NCBI GenBank assembly: GCA_963965975.1
Contig: OZ014424.1
Span: 3,906,001-3,970,000, forward strand
DNA length: 64,000 bases
Origin: Xestospongia bergquistia
Lineage: Eukaryota > Porifera > Demospongiae > Haplosclerida > Petrosiidae
Direction: 5' to 3'
The number at the start of each line of letters is the position of its first letter. Positions within the stretch are counted from its first letter, which is position 1. Shown here in pieces: positions 11,217 through 22,038 of the stretch. The notes below the pieces were generated by a model. The model was given only the letters and a program-made list of their open reading frames with translations. It was not told the origin of the DNA and searched no databases. Position numbers and translations under genes: made by a program.

Positions 11217-11545
11217 TTGTTTAGATAAAATGACAAACTGTTAATGTTGTCTTTAGCATTAATTAACATAATTATTTTGTCATGTATATATTTACTAACA
11301 GCTTGTCTTTATATGAATATTCTAAGAGGCACAGTAGTTGCATGTAAACAGAACTTTCAAAATTAATTATCTATCAAAGAGCAAGGAGTGGAAATTTGTG
11401 AGTGACTTTATTAACACAGCTATTGACTTTAATTTAAATAACCAATAATTTTATTCTGTCATTTAAAGAAATATATATAAATATATAGGCTGTATTTTGT
11501 AAGTATTACATTCTTTGAGGACAGTTGTATTGATGTTATAGACCA
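11217..11545 (+). promoter_or_regulatory. Orphan receptor upstream module with no gene after it
   Basis: This block is strongly similar to 552-860 and 13,733-14,010, including the predicted UTR donor GTGAGTGACTTT near 11,398. Where the splice acceptor and ATG of a receptor gene should follow, the sequence instead switches at about 11,540 to GTTATAGACCAG, which in units B and C' lies after the methylase relic (19,845 and 35,610). I read this as the scar of a deletion that removed a receptor gene and its methylase relic. Confidence 0.5.
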
Positions 11546-12648
11546 GTCAGTGTTGATAATGTATTTACCATCTAATGGTAATATAACCATTCATTATATC
11601 ATTTATATATATACATAATTCATCAAGTTAAATTGCCCACTCTTAAGCTGGCTGGTCATTGTTCTAATTTGTAAAGGTGGCATGGTTCATTATTGAATCA
11701 GTTTCATACTTATAGAAGTTGCTACTACTTTCATTTATCTATTGACATAATTAGAGTATACAAAAGCAGTAACAAGAACTGTACCTCAACTTTCCCAGTG
11801 TCTAGTCAACCAATTTAGGTAGCTCATTTGGGTAAGATCCCAAATTTGGTATGCGTTGATTGTTTACTCCAAATGTTAGACTATCAAATTGTTCTTTCTC
11901 GACATTTGCAGCATGCACCAATGCAGGCATATCTACTACATATAATATAGAATCATCACCAGAGTCTCTAAGTCAATATTGAGACTGTAGAAGTAAAGAA
12001 CTGTGGTAGTCATATCTAATACAACAACAGATATGCTTTCAGATTGCTGTGGCAATTGCTCGTCAAGAGAGGTGAAAAACAGACAATTGAGGAAGAGAGT
12101 ACATGTGATGAAAAAACATGTAGAACACTTGGAAGTATGGAATAATTCATTGACATTGTATATGCTGTAGCCTTCAATTGCCATTAATCTCTAATTAAAA
12201 GAACATGAGGATGCACACAATTAAATACACTAAACTGAGTAGGAAGGGAGGTAAAATTAGTGGAGGGGAGTGGCTAAAATAACAAGAAGCCATATAATCA
12301 CTGGAAATTTAACATAATGATGATTATGTAGTTCTTAAAGTAGATGATCATGATGCAAAATGAAATCTGACTTATAATGAACTAAATATGTGAAAGGTCA
12401 TTGAGACTTTATGTTAGTGTGGACAATCAATGCTAAAATCAATAAACAATACCAAGCTATCTACTCTATTCCAGCTAACTCATTGGCTGTTTGCTATGGA
12501 GTCTTTAAATGTATTTTGATTGGTTGTTGTATTGTTGATTTTAGTATTGGTTGTCCAGACTTGCATAAAGTCTGAAATGTCCTTTAACAACTGTTACGTT
12601 TCTATCTAAGACTTTTCAACAATGAATTAAATAATTTTGTTTGATTAT
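11546..12648 (-). other. Intergenic with a possible decayed minus-strand gene
   Basis: On the minus strand, 12,184-11,936 is open for 82 aa (MAIEGYSIYNVNELFHTS start). A diverged continuation with frame changes down to about 11,800 contains NLGSYPNELPKLV. No family is recognised; the continuation vaguely resembles a Death-fold start. It is low-confidence coding sequence. The rest of the stretch holds nothing I can name. Confidence 0.25.
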
Positions 12649-14086
12649 TAGGAAGCATATATTGTATTAGTTATATAGCTATTTCATGTTTCCAAATGTT
12701 TTTTACACTATTATTAAAAATATGATTACTTAAATACAACAAATGTCTCAAACTTATAAAATTGACTTCGTCAAGTATAAACATACATTTATAATAATGT
12801 CTACTTTTATATCTTAATATTGCAACCACCTTCCATTTCCAGTCAATAATTGTGACCTGATTTGCAAAACAGTCAAAACATTTGTGACCTTACTTGTGAA
12901 AAAAAACATTGTTAAAAATACCCAAAAAAACAGTTTTACATACATATAAAATAGTTATGCATATATAATAACTGTATGTATACAAAACTGCTTTTTGATA
13001 TGTTTTAACAGTTGGATTTTTGACAAATCAGGTCACAAATGTTTTGACAGAAGTGGTCCCTTTTTGCAAATCAGGTCACAATTATGTTTATTTTATACAC
13101 AAATTTGATAAATTCATACTTTTACATTTATAATATAATACATGTCAGTAATTTCTTAGTAAAGTGTAGCTTTTACTGCTAGCCATAGTATAAATAATCA
13201 TAGTAACATCTGTTAAACTGTGTCCTAAATATATATAGATATACCTAGTTTGTTTTGATTCCAGTCAGTCAGTTAGAATATGTTTCTACATGTTTACATT
13301 ATTACTTTTAATAGCAGATAAATACTAATAACATAATCAATATTTAGTATTCAGCTCTTTCATTGTTAATGTTAAAGGACATATCTTGTTTATGGATCAA
13401 TTAATTAATTTATAGCTACTACATCAAAGGTTGATTAAATATCCTAAATACATTAGGAATGAAAACAGTGTGATATATTTATTAGTTTGTATCAAATAAC
13501 TTTGCTACATACATAAAACCTGTATAACTGTATAAAAAAATCAAAAACTCTAATCAACATAGTCAGTTCTTAAATTGAGAGGTCTTACTCATAATAATTC
13601 AATGTATATACTTATTTCTAATATATGGCTACTACGACAAAGACTATAGACTATACACTAGTCTCTGTTACACATAAAATATTAGACTTTACTCAAAATA
13701 GTCCCATGTATATATATGTCTTTACATGTTGTTTAGATAAAATGACAAATAAACTGATAGTGTTGATTTTTGCATTAATTAATATATTTGTCATGAAAAA
13801 TAACAACTTGTCTTTATATGAACATTTCCTAAGAGGCACAATAGTTAGTGCAGATAGGACTTTCCAGTTAATTGTCTATCAAAGATCAAGGAGTGAAGAT
13901 CTGTGAGTGACCTTATTAATATAGCTATTCGAATAATTAACAAATATATTCTGCCATGAAGAGTATTATATATAGGTGGTTTTGTAAGCACTACATATTA
14001 GAGTGCAATTATATACATATTCAAAGATTGTAGATCAATATTATTAATAACAGTCATTGTTCCTTGTAGGATATTGTTATAAAACA
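12649..14086 (+). promoter_or_regulatory. Upstream module of receptor-like gene B
   Basis: It is collinear with 1-928. A MITE is inserted at 12,846-13,085, precisely where the gene A module is uninterrupted. The conserved proximal block is 13,733-14,086. The predicted UTR intron is 13,903-14,069, with donor GTGAGT and acceptor TTCCTTGTAG. The in-frame TTG at 14,057 lies inside this predicted intron and is not a start; the homologous ATG is at 14,087. Confidence 0.5.
12846..13085. mobile_element. MITE with long terminal inverted repeats, 240 bp
   Basis: The ends are perfect inverted repeats of 24 bases beginning ATAATTGTGACCTGATTTGC. A second inverted block just inside (GTCAAAACATTTGTGACC and its complement) extends the arms to about 45-55 bases with a small gap. 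The interior is AT-rich and non-coding. Comparison with the empty site in the gene A module (around 203) shows it is an insertion. No clear target-site duplication is visible, so the superfamily is unknown. Confidence 0.8.
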
Positions 14087-17000
14087 ATGACATCATTTCA
14101 TAGTACAATGTTGGTTATACTTGTTATTGGTCTTTTAAACTTTATTAAACCACTTTCTACTCATATTGTCCAAATTAATACAAGTAATCAACTTTGGTTC
14201 TGGTTATGCAGTGAAAATATACCACTGAAAAATAACTTGACACTTCATTTGACACAAAGTAACTACATACTTCATAACATGAGCTTCTGTCTTATTGAAA
14301 ATGTTAGTAATCTTACATTAAAAGGAGTGGGATCTGATGAGAAATCATCAATTAAATGTCAATTACAAGATGACTCAACTACTGGTTTTGGCTTTGTCAA
14401 TATATCCAGTGTTACTTTAGAAAACTTAGAGTTTACTGGATGTGGAGCAACGATAACAAAGTCAGCTGTGGCATTCTTTAATGACACTCACCCACATATA
14501 GGATATAAACAGAAAGCATTACTGGTATTTAACCATTGTCACAATATAACAATACAACATGTTAATATTAGCAATTATATTGGATATGCTATCTTTATGT
14601 TAAATCCTCTTAACTCATCATTAATGAATTGTGTTAGAGTCACAGCAGGAACAGCTGGTGCTAGTAACTGTACTGATTCTAGTATGTTTGGTTGTGCTGG
14701 TAGTGGTATATTTGTAATGTTTAAAGACACTCAACAAACCTCTCCTAATATGGCAACTGTTAATGTTATATTGTCACATTCAGACCTTCAATTCAATTTC
14801 AACATTATACCAAATGTACCTCCCTTGACTCTTATAAGACATGACGTATGTAGTCTTCCTGTGGTTGGTGCTGGTGGTCTAACAGTATTGTTTAATCAGT
14901 CATTTCTGGCAAGATTTTCAAGTCAAAGTACACAGATTGGTTATGGTTTAGGTAATGGTGGAACGGTAACAGGAAATATATTAGTGATATTTTATAATGG
15001 TATGGTTAACTCTCAATTGTCACTGACAGATACTGATATATTCAATGGAATTCTTTTGTCTTCAACTAATCAAATTGGTGGTGCATGTCTTACTATTATC
15101 TCAACTTTGTGTCAAACATGTCCTTTTAGCAGTTCTAAAGAATTGCCAGTTTGGACACCAATTTCTTTAAATGATGTCCATATGGTAGGTTGTGGTTTTG
15201 CAACTAATATGGCAACTGAAGAAATTTTTATCAAATATGGAGGAGGATTCTATTTAAACATTTTTGAATTTTGCAGAACTATGTCAATTGTCTTACTACT
15301 TAAAAGAGTGGAATACAGAAAAAACTATGCTTATAAATCTGGGTCTTGTCTTTATGCTTTTGTAACAAACTCTGTCTTAAGAGACAACAATATATCTATA
15401 ATAATAGAAGATGTTGAAATAAGATCAAATCGTAAAGGTTCTGCTAAAAGGACACTCTATTCTACAGTTGCAGGTTTAACATTAATTAATTGGAACAATG
15501 TTACATTTAGAGGTAACAGCCACTTTACTGAAAATGACTCTCCAATGATTGCAGCATATAACAGTAACATACACATGACAAGACAACTATTGTTTAGAAA
15601 GAATACTGGTATCATGGGAGCTGCCATACAATTACTTTCTTCATTCCTTATTCTTCATGAACCACTGAATGCTACATTCCTTAACAATAGTGCTTTATTA
15701 TATGGTGGAGCTATATATGGTGATAATGTTGTGATCCCTGGTCATCATAGATGTGTAATACAAATTAACACTAACAAAACAGACCTACACAATATAGATA
15801 TCATATTGAAATTTAAAGGGAACATAGCAGGACTTGCAGGAAACAACATTTATGCTACTCCTCTCTACAACTGTTCCTTTCTTTATCCACAACATGATAA
15901 GTTTGAATTAGTCCACTTTGACTGGAAATCAATTGCACATTTTGATACATCAAACTCTCTCAACAATGGACTAAAATCAATGTCTTCTAAACCAGTCAAA
16001 ATATGCACTTGTCATCTTAACTACAATACATATAAAGTGGTCAAACACTGCTCCCATTCTTATTCTATTCCTAATGTCATTAATACATATGCTGGTAAGA
16101 CAGTAACCATATCATTGTGTGCAGTTGATGATTCTGATACCATTGTTTACTCTCCTGCTGTTCTTTCTATCACAAATGATAATCATAAACGAGATGAATT
16201 GTCAAAAAACGTATTGTATTTAAAACAAGGACAAACACTTGTACCTTTGTCAGGAAGTAACTGTACTCAATTACATTACATTGTCCTAAGTAAACTAGAT
16301 GAACTCAAACATGGAAGGCTTAACATTGCAACACCAGGTAGTCCACCATCTTGGTCAGCTGAACTTTATGTACATCCTTGTCCAATGGGATTTATGTTAA
16401 AAGAAGATGAGTGTGTATGTGATAGTTTCATTGTTGACATGTCACCCTCTACAAAATGTAATATTACTACAACAACTATTACAATATATTCTGGTCAATG
16501 GTTGGGTCATATATCTTCCCACAATAAAAGTAAGTTGGTATTTGCTACAGTTTGTCCTCCTGGTAACTGTAAAACTGACACTCTATTATTTAATGTGACT
16601 GATCCCTTCTCTATTTGTGAGTCAAATAAGATGGGCATTCTCTGTTCACAATGTCAACATAATATGAGTGTTGTATTTGGTAGTACAGAATGTAGACCAT
16701 GCTCTGATCTGTGGTTAATTACAATAGTTGGATATGCTTTATTCGGTCTGCTATTGGTAATAATAATGCTTGCATTGCCTCTGACTATATCAGAAGGACC
16801 ATTAGCTGCTCTCATAATAGTTATGAATATCACTTCTGTTTCAACTATTGACTATTTGGATAGTAACAATTGGTTTGTGTACACTACTAGAGTCTTTGTT
16901 TCCCTCATGAACCTTAATCTAGGTTTTCCAATGTGTTTGTACAATGGAATGACACCAACTGTTAAAACTGTTATACAATTTGTTTATCCAGTGTACTTGT

Positions 17001-17830
17001 GGGTTTTGGTAATTGGATTCATCATATTCAGTCATTACTCAACTAGAATCTCAAATAGAACAGCAAGTTATTCTGTTCAAGTCCTGGCTAGTCTCATCCA
17101 CCTCTCCTTCTCCAAAGTTCTCATCACTTGTATAGACATCATAGCTTATGTTCCTGTTCATACAGCACAAGAAGGAACAATGGTAGTGTGGTATGGTGAT
17201 GGTAATGTTGAATATCTCTCCAGTCCTCAACATATTGTTCTGTTTACTGTAGCTGTGATAAGTTTGTTGTTGTATATAGTACCTTATATATTGTTTGTTA
17301 CTTTGGGCAGATATTGTATGAGATGGAGATGTGTAAATAAGTACTTGCGTCCGTTTCTAGAGGCTTTTCAAGGTCCCTACAAACAAGAACAAGGTTACTG
17401 GTATGGAGTGAGGATGATAACTGTTGTATATGTCTATTTGATGTGGGCAGTTTTTAGAGGATATAATTTTAACCTAATGTTGTTTATGCAAGTAACACCA
17501 GTTATTATATTGTGCATTATCCAGGCATTTATTAAACCATTCCGTAGTTCCAGGATAAACCATGTTGATACATTTTGTCAAATATTGTCTATATGTCAAA
17601 TCCTGTTTGCACTTGTGTTTGGTGGTAGATATTACTGGTTGTCTTTTGTGATGGCTTCATTTAACTACATAATTCTTATTTTATTAATGGGTGTGATTGG
17701 ATGTCAATGTTTGCAGAAATTGAAATGCAAGTTAAGAAGAGAAAGAAGCCATGATTGTGGTCATGTGATTATCCCAATGGATGAAGAGGATGATGAGATG
17801 AGACAAGCTCTTTTATTACTTACTGATTAA
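14087..17830 (+). CDS. Receptor-like membrane protein B: beta-helix-like ectodomain plus multi-span C-terminus
   Basis: This is an intact single-exon paralogue of gene A, 1247 aa from the ATG at 14,087 (MTSFHSTMLVI). It has the same layout: signal peptide, N-glycosylated beta-helix-like ectodomain, a cysteine cluster (GILCSQC ... ECRPCSDLW), about seven membrane spans, PFLEAFQGPYK, a basic stretch and an acidic tail (DEEDDE). Differences from A cluster in parts of the ectodomain (for example around 15,040-15,440), while the membrane region is almost unchanged. That is the pattern expected if the outside face diversifies and the inside is constrained or gene-converted. Two intact paralogues side by side suggest an expanding recognition family; the function is inferred. 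Confidence 0.8.
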   Translation: MTSFHSTMLVILVIGLLNFIKPLSTHIVQINTSNQLWFWLCSENIPLKNNLTLHLTQSNYILHNMSFCLIENVSNLTLKGVGSDEKSSIKCQLQDDSTTGFGFVNISSVTLENLEFTGCGATITKSAVAFFNDTHPHIGYKQKALLVFNHCHNITIQHVNISNYIGYAIFMLNPLNSSLMNCVRVTAGTAGASNCTDSSMFGCAGSGIFVMFKDTQQTSPNMATVNVILSHSDLQFNFNIIPNVPPLTLIRHDVCSLPVVGAGGLTVLFNQSFLARFSSQSTQIGYGLGNGGTVTGNILVIFYNGMVNSQLSLTDTDIFNGILLSSTNQIGGACLTIISTLCQTCPFSSSKELPVWTPISLNDVHMVGCGFATNMATEEIFIKYGGGFYLNIFEFCRTMSIVLLLKRVEYRKNYAYKSGSCLYAFVTNSVLRDNNISIIIEDVEIRSNRKGSAKRTLYSTVAGLTLINWNNVTFRGNSHFTENDSPMIAAYNSNIHMTRQLLFRKNTGIMGAAIQLLSSFLILHEPLNATFLNNSALLYGGAIYGDNVVIPGHHRCVIQINTNKTDLHNIDIILKFKGNIAGLAGNNIYATPLYNCSFLYPQHDKFELVHFDWKSIAHFDTSNSLNNGLKSMSSKPVKICTCHLNYNTYKVVKHCSHSYSIPNVINTYAGKTVTISLCAVDDSDTIVYSPAVLSITNDNHKRDELSKNVLYLKQGQTLVPLSGSNCTQLHYIVLSKLDELKHGRLNIATPGSPPSWSAELYVHPCPMGFMLKEDECVCDSFIVDMSPSTKCNITTTTITIYSGQWLGHISSHNKSKLVFATVCPPGNCKTDTLLFNVTDPFSICESNKMGILCSQCQHNMSVVFGSTECRPCSDLWLITIVGYALFGLLLVIIMLALPLTISEGPLAALIIVMNITSVSTIDYLDSNNWFVYTTRVFVSLMNLNLGFPMCLYNGMTPTVKTVIQFVYPVYLWVLVIGFIIFSHYSTRISNRTASYSVQVLASLIHLSFSKVLITCIDIIAYVPVHTAQEGTMVVWYGDGNVEYLSSPQHIVLFTVAVISLLLYIVPYILFVTLGRYCMRWRCVNKYLRPFLEAFQGPYKQEQGYWYGVRMITVVYVYLMWAVFRGYNFNLMLFMQVTPVIILCIIQAFIKPFRSSRINHVDTFCQILSICQILFALVFGGRYYWLSFVMASFNYIILILLMGVIGCQCLQKLKCKLRRERSHDCGHVIIPMDEEDDEMRQALLLLTD

Positions 17831-18004
17831 GTTTAGTCATATCCTCAGTTATATGTATTAGAAAGTTTGTATTTGATTTTGTAGTTTAGATATAGTAATG
17901 ATTTGTCTGAAATTTGTAAACAAATTCATGAATGATGAGTGTTTACAAGTTCATCAATACACACTGATCTAGTTCGTTATACAGTTATATAACCCATGCA
18001 AAAA

Positions 18005-19600
18005 GAATTGTAATTAATAATGATAGTATGTTAATTGATGATCATATGGAAACTCAGTCTGTAGATAAAGTCCTCTTCTGTGTGACTGGTACTGAAGTCT
18101 ACATCAATGATATGTATGCAGATACAATTTATCTGTATGCAGATGACAAGAAATGTTATGATACATATGTCCTGATGGCTGAGGTATACGTATGTAATGT
18201 CCTCCATGTTGTTGCAATCTTCTATAGTAATCCTGGAACTTACATCTCATTAAGCTATCAAAGTAGTTCTTGACAAGGTGACTATTTTGGCTTTATACCT
18301 TCTTAGAAACTAATGATCATTAATTATGGTACCAGTTGTAATGAGTTAAATGAAAGTATTGTTATTAACTATAGAATGAACTGAAAGTTAACGGTTACAG
18401 AACTAAACTTATAAAGTTAAAACTGCGCTTTTCATATTGCTAGGTTATATGCAGTTAAAATAGTTCTAATCTAATTAGTCCCTCGCATCAGTTGCATTTC
18501 AACTAACGTATGGACAAATGTAATTGGTTGTTTCCGGTACCCGCTCCTTGTCGAATCGAGCGTCGTCACAATGCCTTTACTTAGTATCAAAGTATACATG
18601 ATTCCTGCTGTATTAGCAGATGACTTTGCTAACTTGGGAATAGATTATCCAAAGTGTTTGGAGAAGAAATACTTCTATGCACATTCTTTGAGTCTGATAT
18701 GGCCAAGTCATACAGTCATTGGAATATCTACATTTTACATTCCTTCTAATATTTTTAAGGAAGTCAATTCTACTATCTCTTTCAATTGGGAATAATTAGT
18801 AAAGTTGATGCAAAGAAATTTAACGCATTAATAACAAACAAGATATAAGTGGGTATGGTAATGTTTTTGATGCAAACATTATTTATCCAAACCTTCCCAA
18901 CTAATAGCACCTTCTCTTCCTTCACAAGAATTATCACACCCTTTACATTAGTTGGATAGATTCCACTCCACATGATCAGAGATGTCGTTTGAACCATGGC
19001 AATGTCAACTGTGATTTGATCAAATATTGTGTCATATCACTGAAGAAGTAATTAGTGTATCTTCTTTATACAATCAAGATCATCTACATACTTGAAAACA
19101 AATTGAGAATCAGTCACAAAATGGACAGCAGCTTGCTCAGCAATGTACCAGTAACAGCCTTTGTCATTATGATACTCATAAAGTGAGTCAATTGCCCTGA
19201 TCTCTCATGGACCATACAAAACTCCCTCTTGGTCTAAATCTGGTGGTAACCCATCTAATGTAGACCTTAACTTTATAAGTAAATGTTATCAGGTTTATGG
19301 TATTAGTGGCAAGTATTAGAGAGATCATTCTTCAAAGCCATCTTCAGACAATCTTATTAGTCATGCAGAATATAGTTTACACATCTGTGTTTAACAAGAA
19401 AGCATATTTGATACTAGGTATAAGCAATAATGTTGACCTCGCTATTAAGAAAGCTTTAGATCTGGTGAAAAGAAATATGGCTGTTAGATTTATTACTGTG
19501 CTCATTAAGATCATTATTACCTTGTTACTCTTCCTCAAAGAGAATCCGACTATAAAAATTAAAGCTAGCTCAATGTAGCAAGGGAAGATGTAGATGATGC
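18005..19600 (+). pseudogene. Methyltransferase relic, unit B, with internal inversion
   Basis: This is the best-preserved middle of the family. Residues around 18,058-18,260 read VDKVLFCVTGTEVYINDM and then DDKKCYDTYVLMAEVYV and LHVVAIFYSNPG, which match by eye the omphalotin-type methyltransferase order (ADKVFYCVIDPATE, DTYTQMSEV, GVFYGHPGVF). At 18,571-18,795 come MIPAVLADDFANLGID and GISTFYIP. From 18,860 to about 19,210 the sequence is inverted relative to units A and C'. After it the plus-strand order resumes (GGNPSNVD near 19,250). Several stops and frame changes show it is dead. The known role of relatives is SAM-dependent methylation of tetrapyrroles or peptide backbones. Confidence 0.6.
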
Positions 19601-20300
19601 TTCAAAGAGACAAGCACAATTTGAAGAGAATGTCAGCAATTTAAAATATATAACTAAAGAAATATTTCACTGCAATTTGTGTGAAAATATTCTTCATAAC
19701 TCTATAAAGCTTTACATGTATCTATACTTTGTTGACTTTTATTTAGTAAATAAAAATAAGAGGTACAGCGTTAAGTTCTCCTTACTCAAATTTGACAGTT
19801 TGTCAACAACAAGAATATTCAGTTTATAACTCATGTACCATAGATGTTATAGACCAGCCATACAGTGTTCTTAAGGTAGCTACTACCTAACATTAATATG
19901 GCAAATCAATATCTTCTATAAATGCTGTACATATACAAGACATATTAAGAGAGTAATTAAATTCAGACTGATCTACATTCAGTGATAGTCCTAACTTTTC
20001 CCAATATTGTATCAACTTAAGAACTACCTCAAACTTTGGTAGATACTGAGCAATATCTGGTACAGGTACATCAAGACAGCACACTCCATAATTTTACAGT
20101 TTAATTCAATATTAACCTAGCCTGATTGAACTAGAAGTGTCTTAGCAGACTTTGGTATTTCTTCCTTGTGAGATAATATAGATAGACTTTCAATTTAATA
20201 TAGATAGAGCTCCTTCAATTGGCTGCATTCCATATCACATCTATATGTACAGTATCAATAATAATGATAAAATTCATATATAATCACTACTTTTACTAGT
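19601..20300 (-). other. Mostly non-coding; possible Death-fold fragment on the minus strand
   Basis: 20,084-19,893 on the minus strand is open (63 aa). VVLKLIQYWEKLGLSL resembles the helix-2/3 pattern of sponge Death-like domains (tryptophan followed by a basic residue and LG/IGL). There is no complete domain and no splice context that I can defend. The stretch 19,600-19,880 matches 35,340-35,640 after unit C', so it is part of the repeated unit. Confidence 0.25.
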
Positions 20301-20304
20301 ACCT

Positions 20305-20435
20305 AGGATTAGTTCCTATGAGTCCCATCCAATTTCTTTGTTCAGTAAAGTCAACATATACATCTTGTCCATTTCTGTTAATAGATCTCACTACACAAAC
20401 ACTAGCATGAGAATGAGAACACAACCTTATTTGTA
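20305..20435 (-). other. Candidate orphan exon
   Basis: On the minus strand an acceptor-like TACAAATAAG precedes an open segment with SINRNGQDVYVDFTEQRNWM, which ends at a donor-like CCTAG/GTACTAGT. It looks like an exon of an extracellular protein, but I recognise no family and no partner exons nearby. It may be a stray duplicated exon. Confidence 0.25.
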
Positions 20436-20798
20436 CATAACAAGGACAAAAGACAAACAACAATTGCAATCTGTTCATGTCAAGAAATTGCATTCATAGT
20501 GAATCTATATGTGATCTAACTAACAATACAACCTTGTAAATTTCAGTACACCTCATGTCCAATCTTATATGTAGATATGATATAATGTACTTACTTGCTG
20601 GAGAGCTATGGCCTGTATTGTCAATTGAGCTATTTGTTATAACTAAATCTCTACCTTCTAATTAAATACAATGTTGGATGTGTACCTTATTAAAATTTTC
20701 ACTGAAGAAATTTAGTTCTGAATTTGCACAATACTGTTATACTATACAGTACATGCATATGTTACAATACTATTGTTGTATTATAAGATATAATTAAT

Positions 20799-21178
20799 AT
20801 GACCGGGTGTCAAGGCGTTCTGTATGTACATGTTGTATTATTAACAAGAGTATATATGCATGGTATAATGTAGATCTTCCATATATTATAAACTTGTATA
20901 CCAGTCACAAGAGTAGCTGTATTTACACACAACTGACTCACAGAGAGTTTCATGTGTGTTATGGATGTTATGAGATTCCCAAGTGGTATATTCATATGAC
21001 ATGTTATAATTATAGGACTCACAAAAGATTGCTATGTATACATGTTATCTCTTACATATTTATGGTACCTCATATACCACCTATATATGTAGGTTACAAC
21101 TGGTTAAAAGTAGGCTCAATAGAGACATTATTTAGTTTAACAAATATGATAGATGTTATAAGGAAAGCATACTAGACA
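20799..21178 (+). other. Unrecognised open frame, 122 aa, no ATG in frame
   Basis: The frame open from about 20,807 to 21,175 is Cys/Tyr/His-rich (VCTCC, FHVCYGCYE, MTCYN) with spaced CxxC-like pairs. There is no in-frame ATG at the start, and the ATG at 20,799 is in another frame. It may be a decayed exon of a zinc-binding protein or chance. No family recognised. Confidence 0.2.
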
Positions 21179-21179
21179 C

Positions 21180-22038
21180 ATACAAGACTTAGATAATGTT
21201 TTTGACTGTACTTTTAGTTATTATTGAAATGGTTTTGGTTTAATTTATAGTACAATTGTTTAATATCTGAAATAAAATAAGTATTGACCACAAAGCACAA
21301 AGTTTACAATTATGAGTATGTTTCAAATATTAGACACTGGGATACATAGAGCTCATGTACTTGGCAAGGAGGTTGTGTTAGCTATAAAAAGTGATTATTA
21401 CATTTTTAAAGGTAGTCCTGATTAGCTGGATTGGCTTACATATTTTGCAACAAAGAGTAAACTTTTGCATGAAAAACAAAATCAAGTAGTCAGGGCTAGT
21501 AGCTAGGAACTTCTTTACATTAATGTCATTTAAAATACTAATATCAGTTATATTGGCATTCTACAACTCTACAAAACAGCCAGCACTCACTGGATGATCC
21601 AAGCACAGCTACTCACATTGCAGTGCTATAGGTTTAAGCAGATATATAGTATATTAGATAGAAGGCTCTAGGCTCACAGGAAAATGACAGTTGCAGTTTG
21701 GTATCACTAGCAATCATACATGATAATCAGTTGGTGATAGGAACGCTATAGCATTTTACAAAATTGGTTAGAGAAAGGTACCAAAATATTGTCCCACTTC
21801 ATTAGAGTAATGACCAAATTGTTTAGCATATGTAGCAACCTAAGTGGAAAGTCTGTAAAGAATATTAATGAATGCTGTACTGCAGTATCTTAATGACTTT
21901 AAAATATCCAATGGTCATTAGATTAAAGTTATTATTTAAAAGAGAATTTTTTAAAGTTAAAACTAAAATGAATATTAATAGCCAATAATTAATCAAAAAC
22001 GAAATTCAACGAACAAACGTATTTTCTTCAATGAACAT
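21180..22038. other. Intergenic, nothing recognised
   Basis: AT-rich sequence with no coding stretch, RNA or clear repeat. Confidence 0.4.

Noticed and set aside
14057-14086. Apparent N-terminal extension of receptor gene B from position 14,057
   Set aside because: The first codon is TTG and the stretch lies in the predicted UTR intron/acceptor. The ATG at 14,087 matches the start of gene A and heads the signal peptide.
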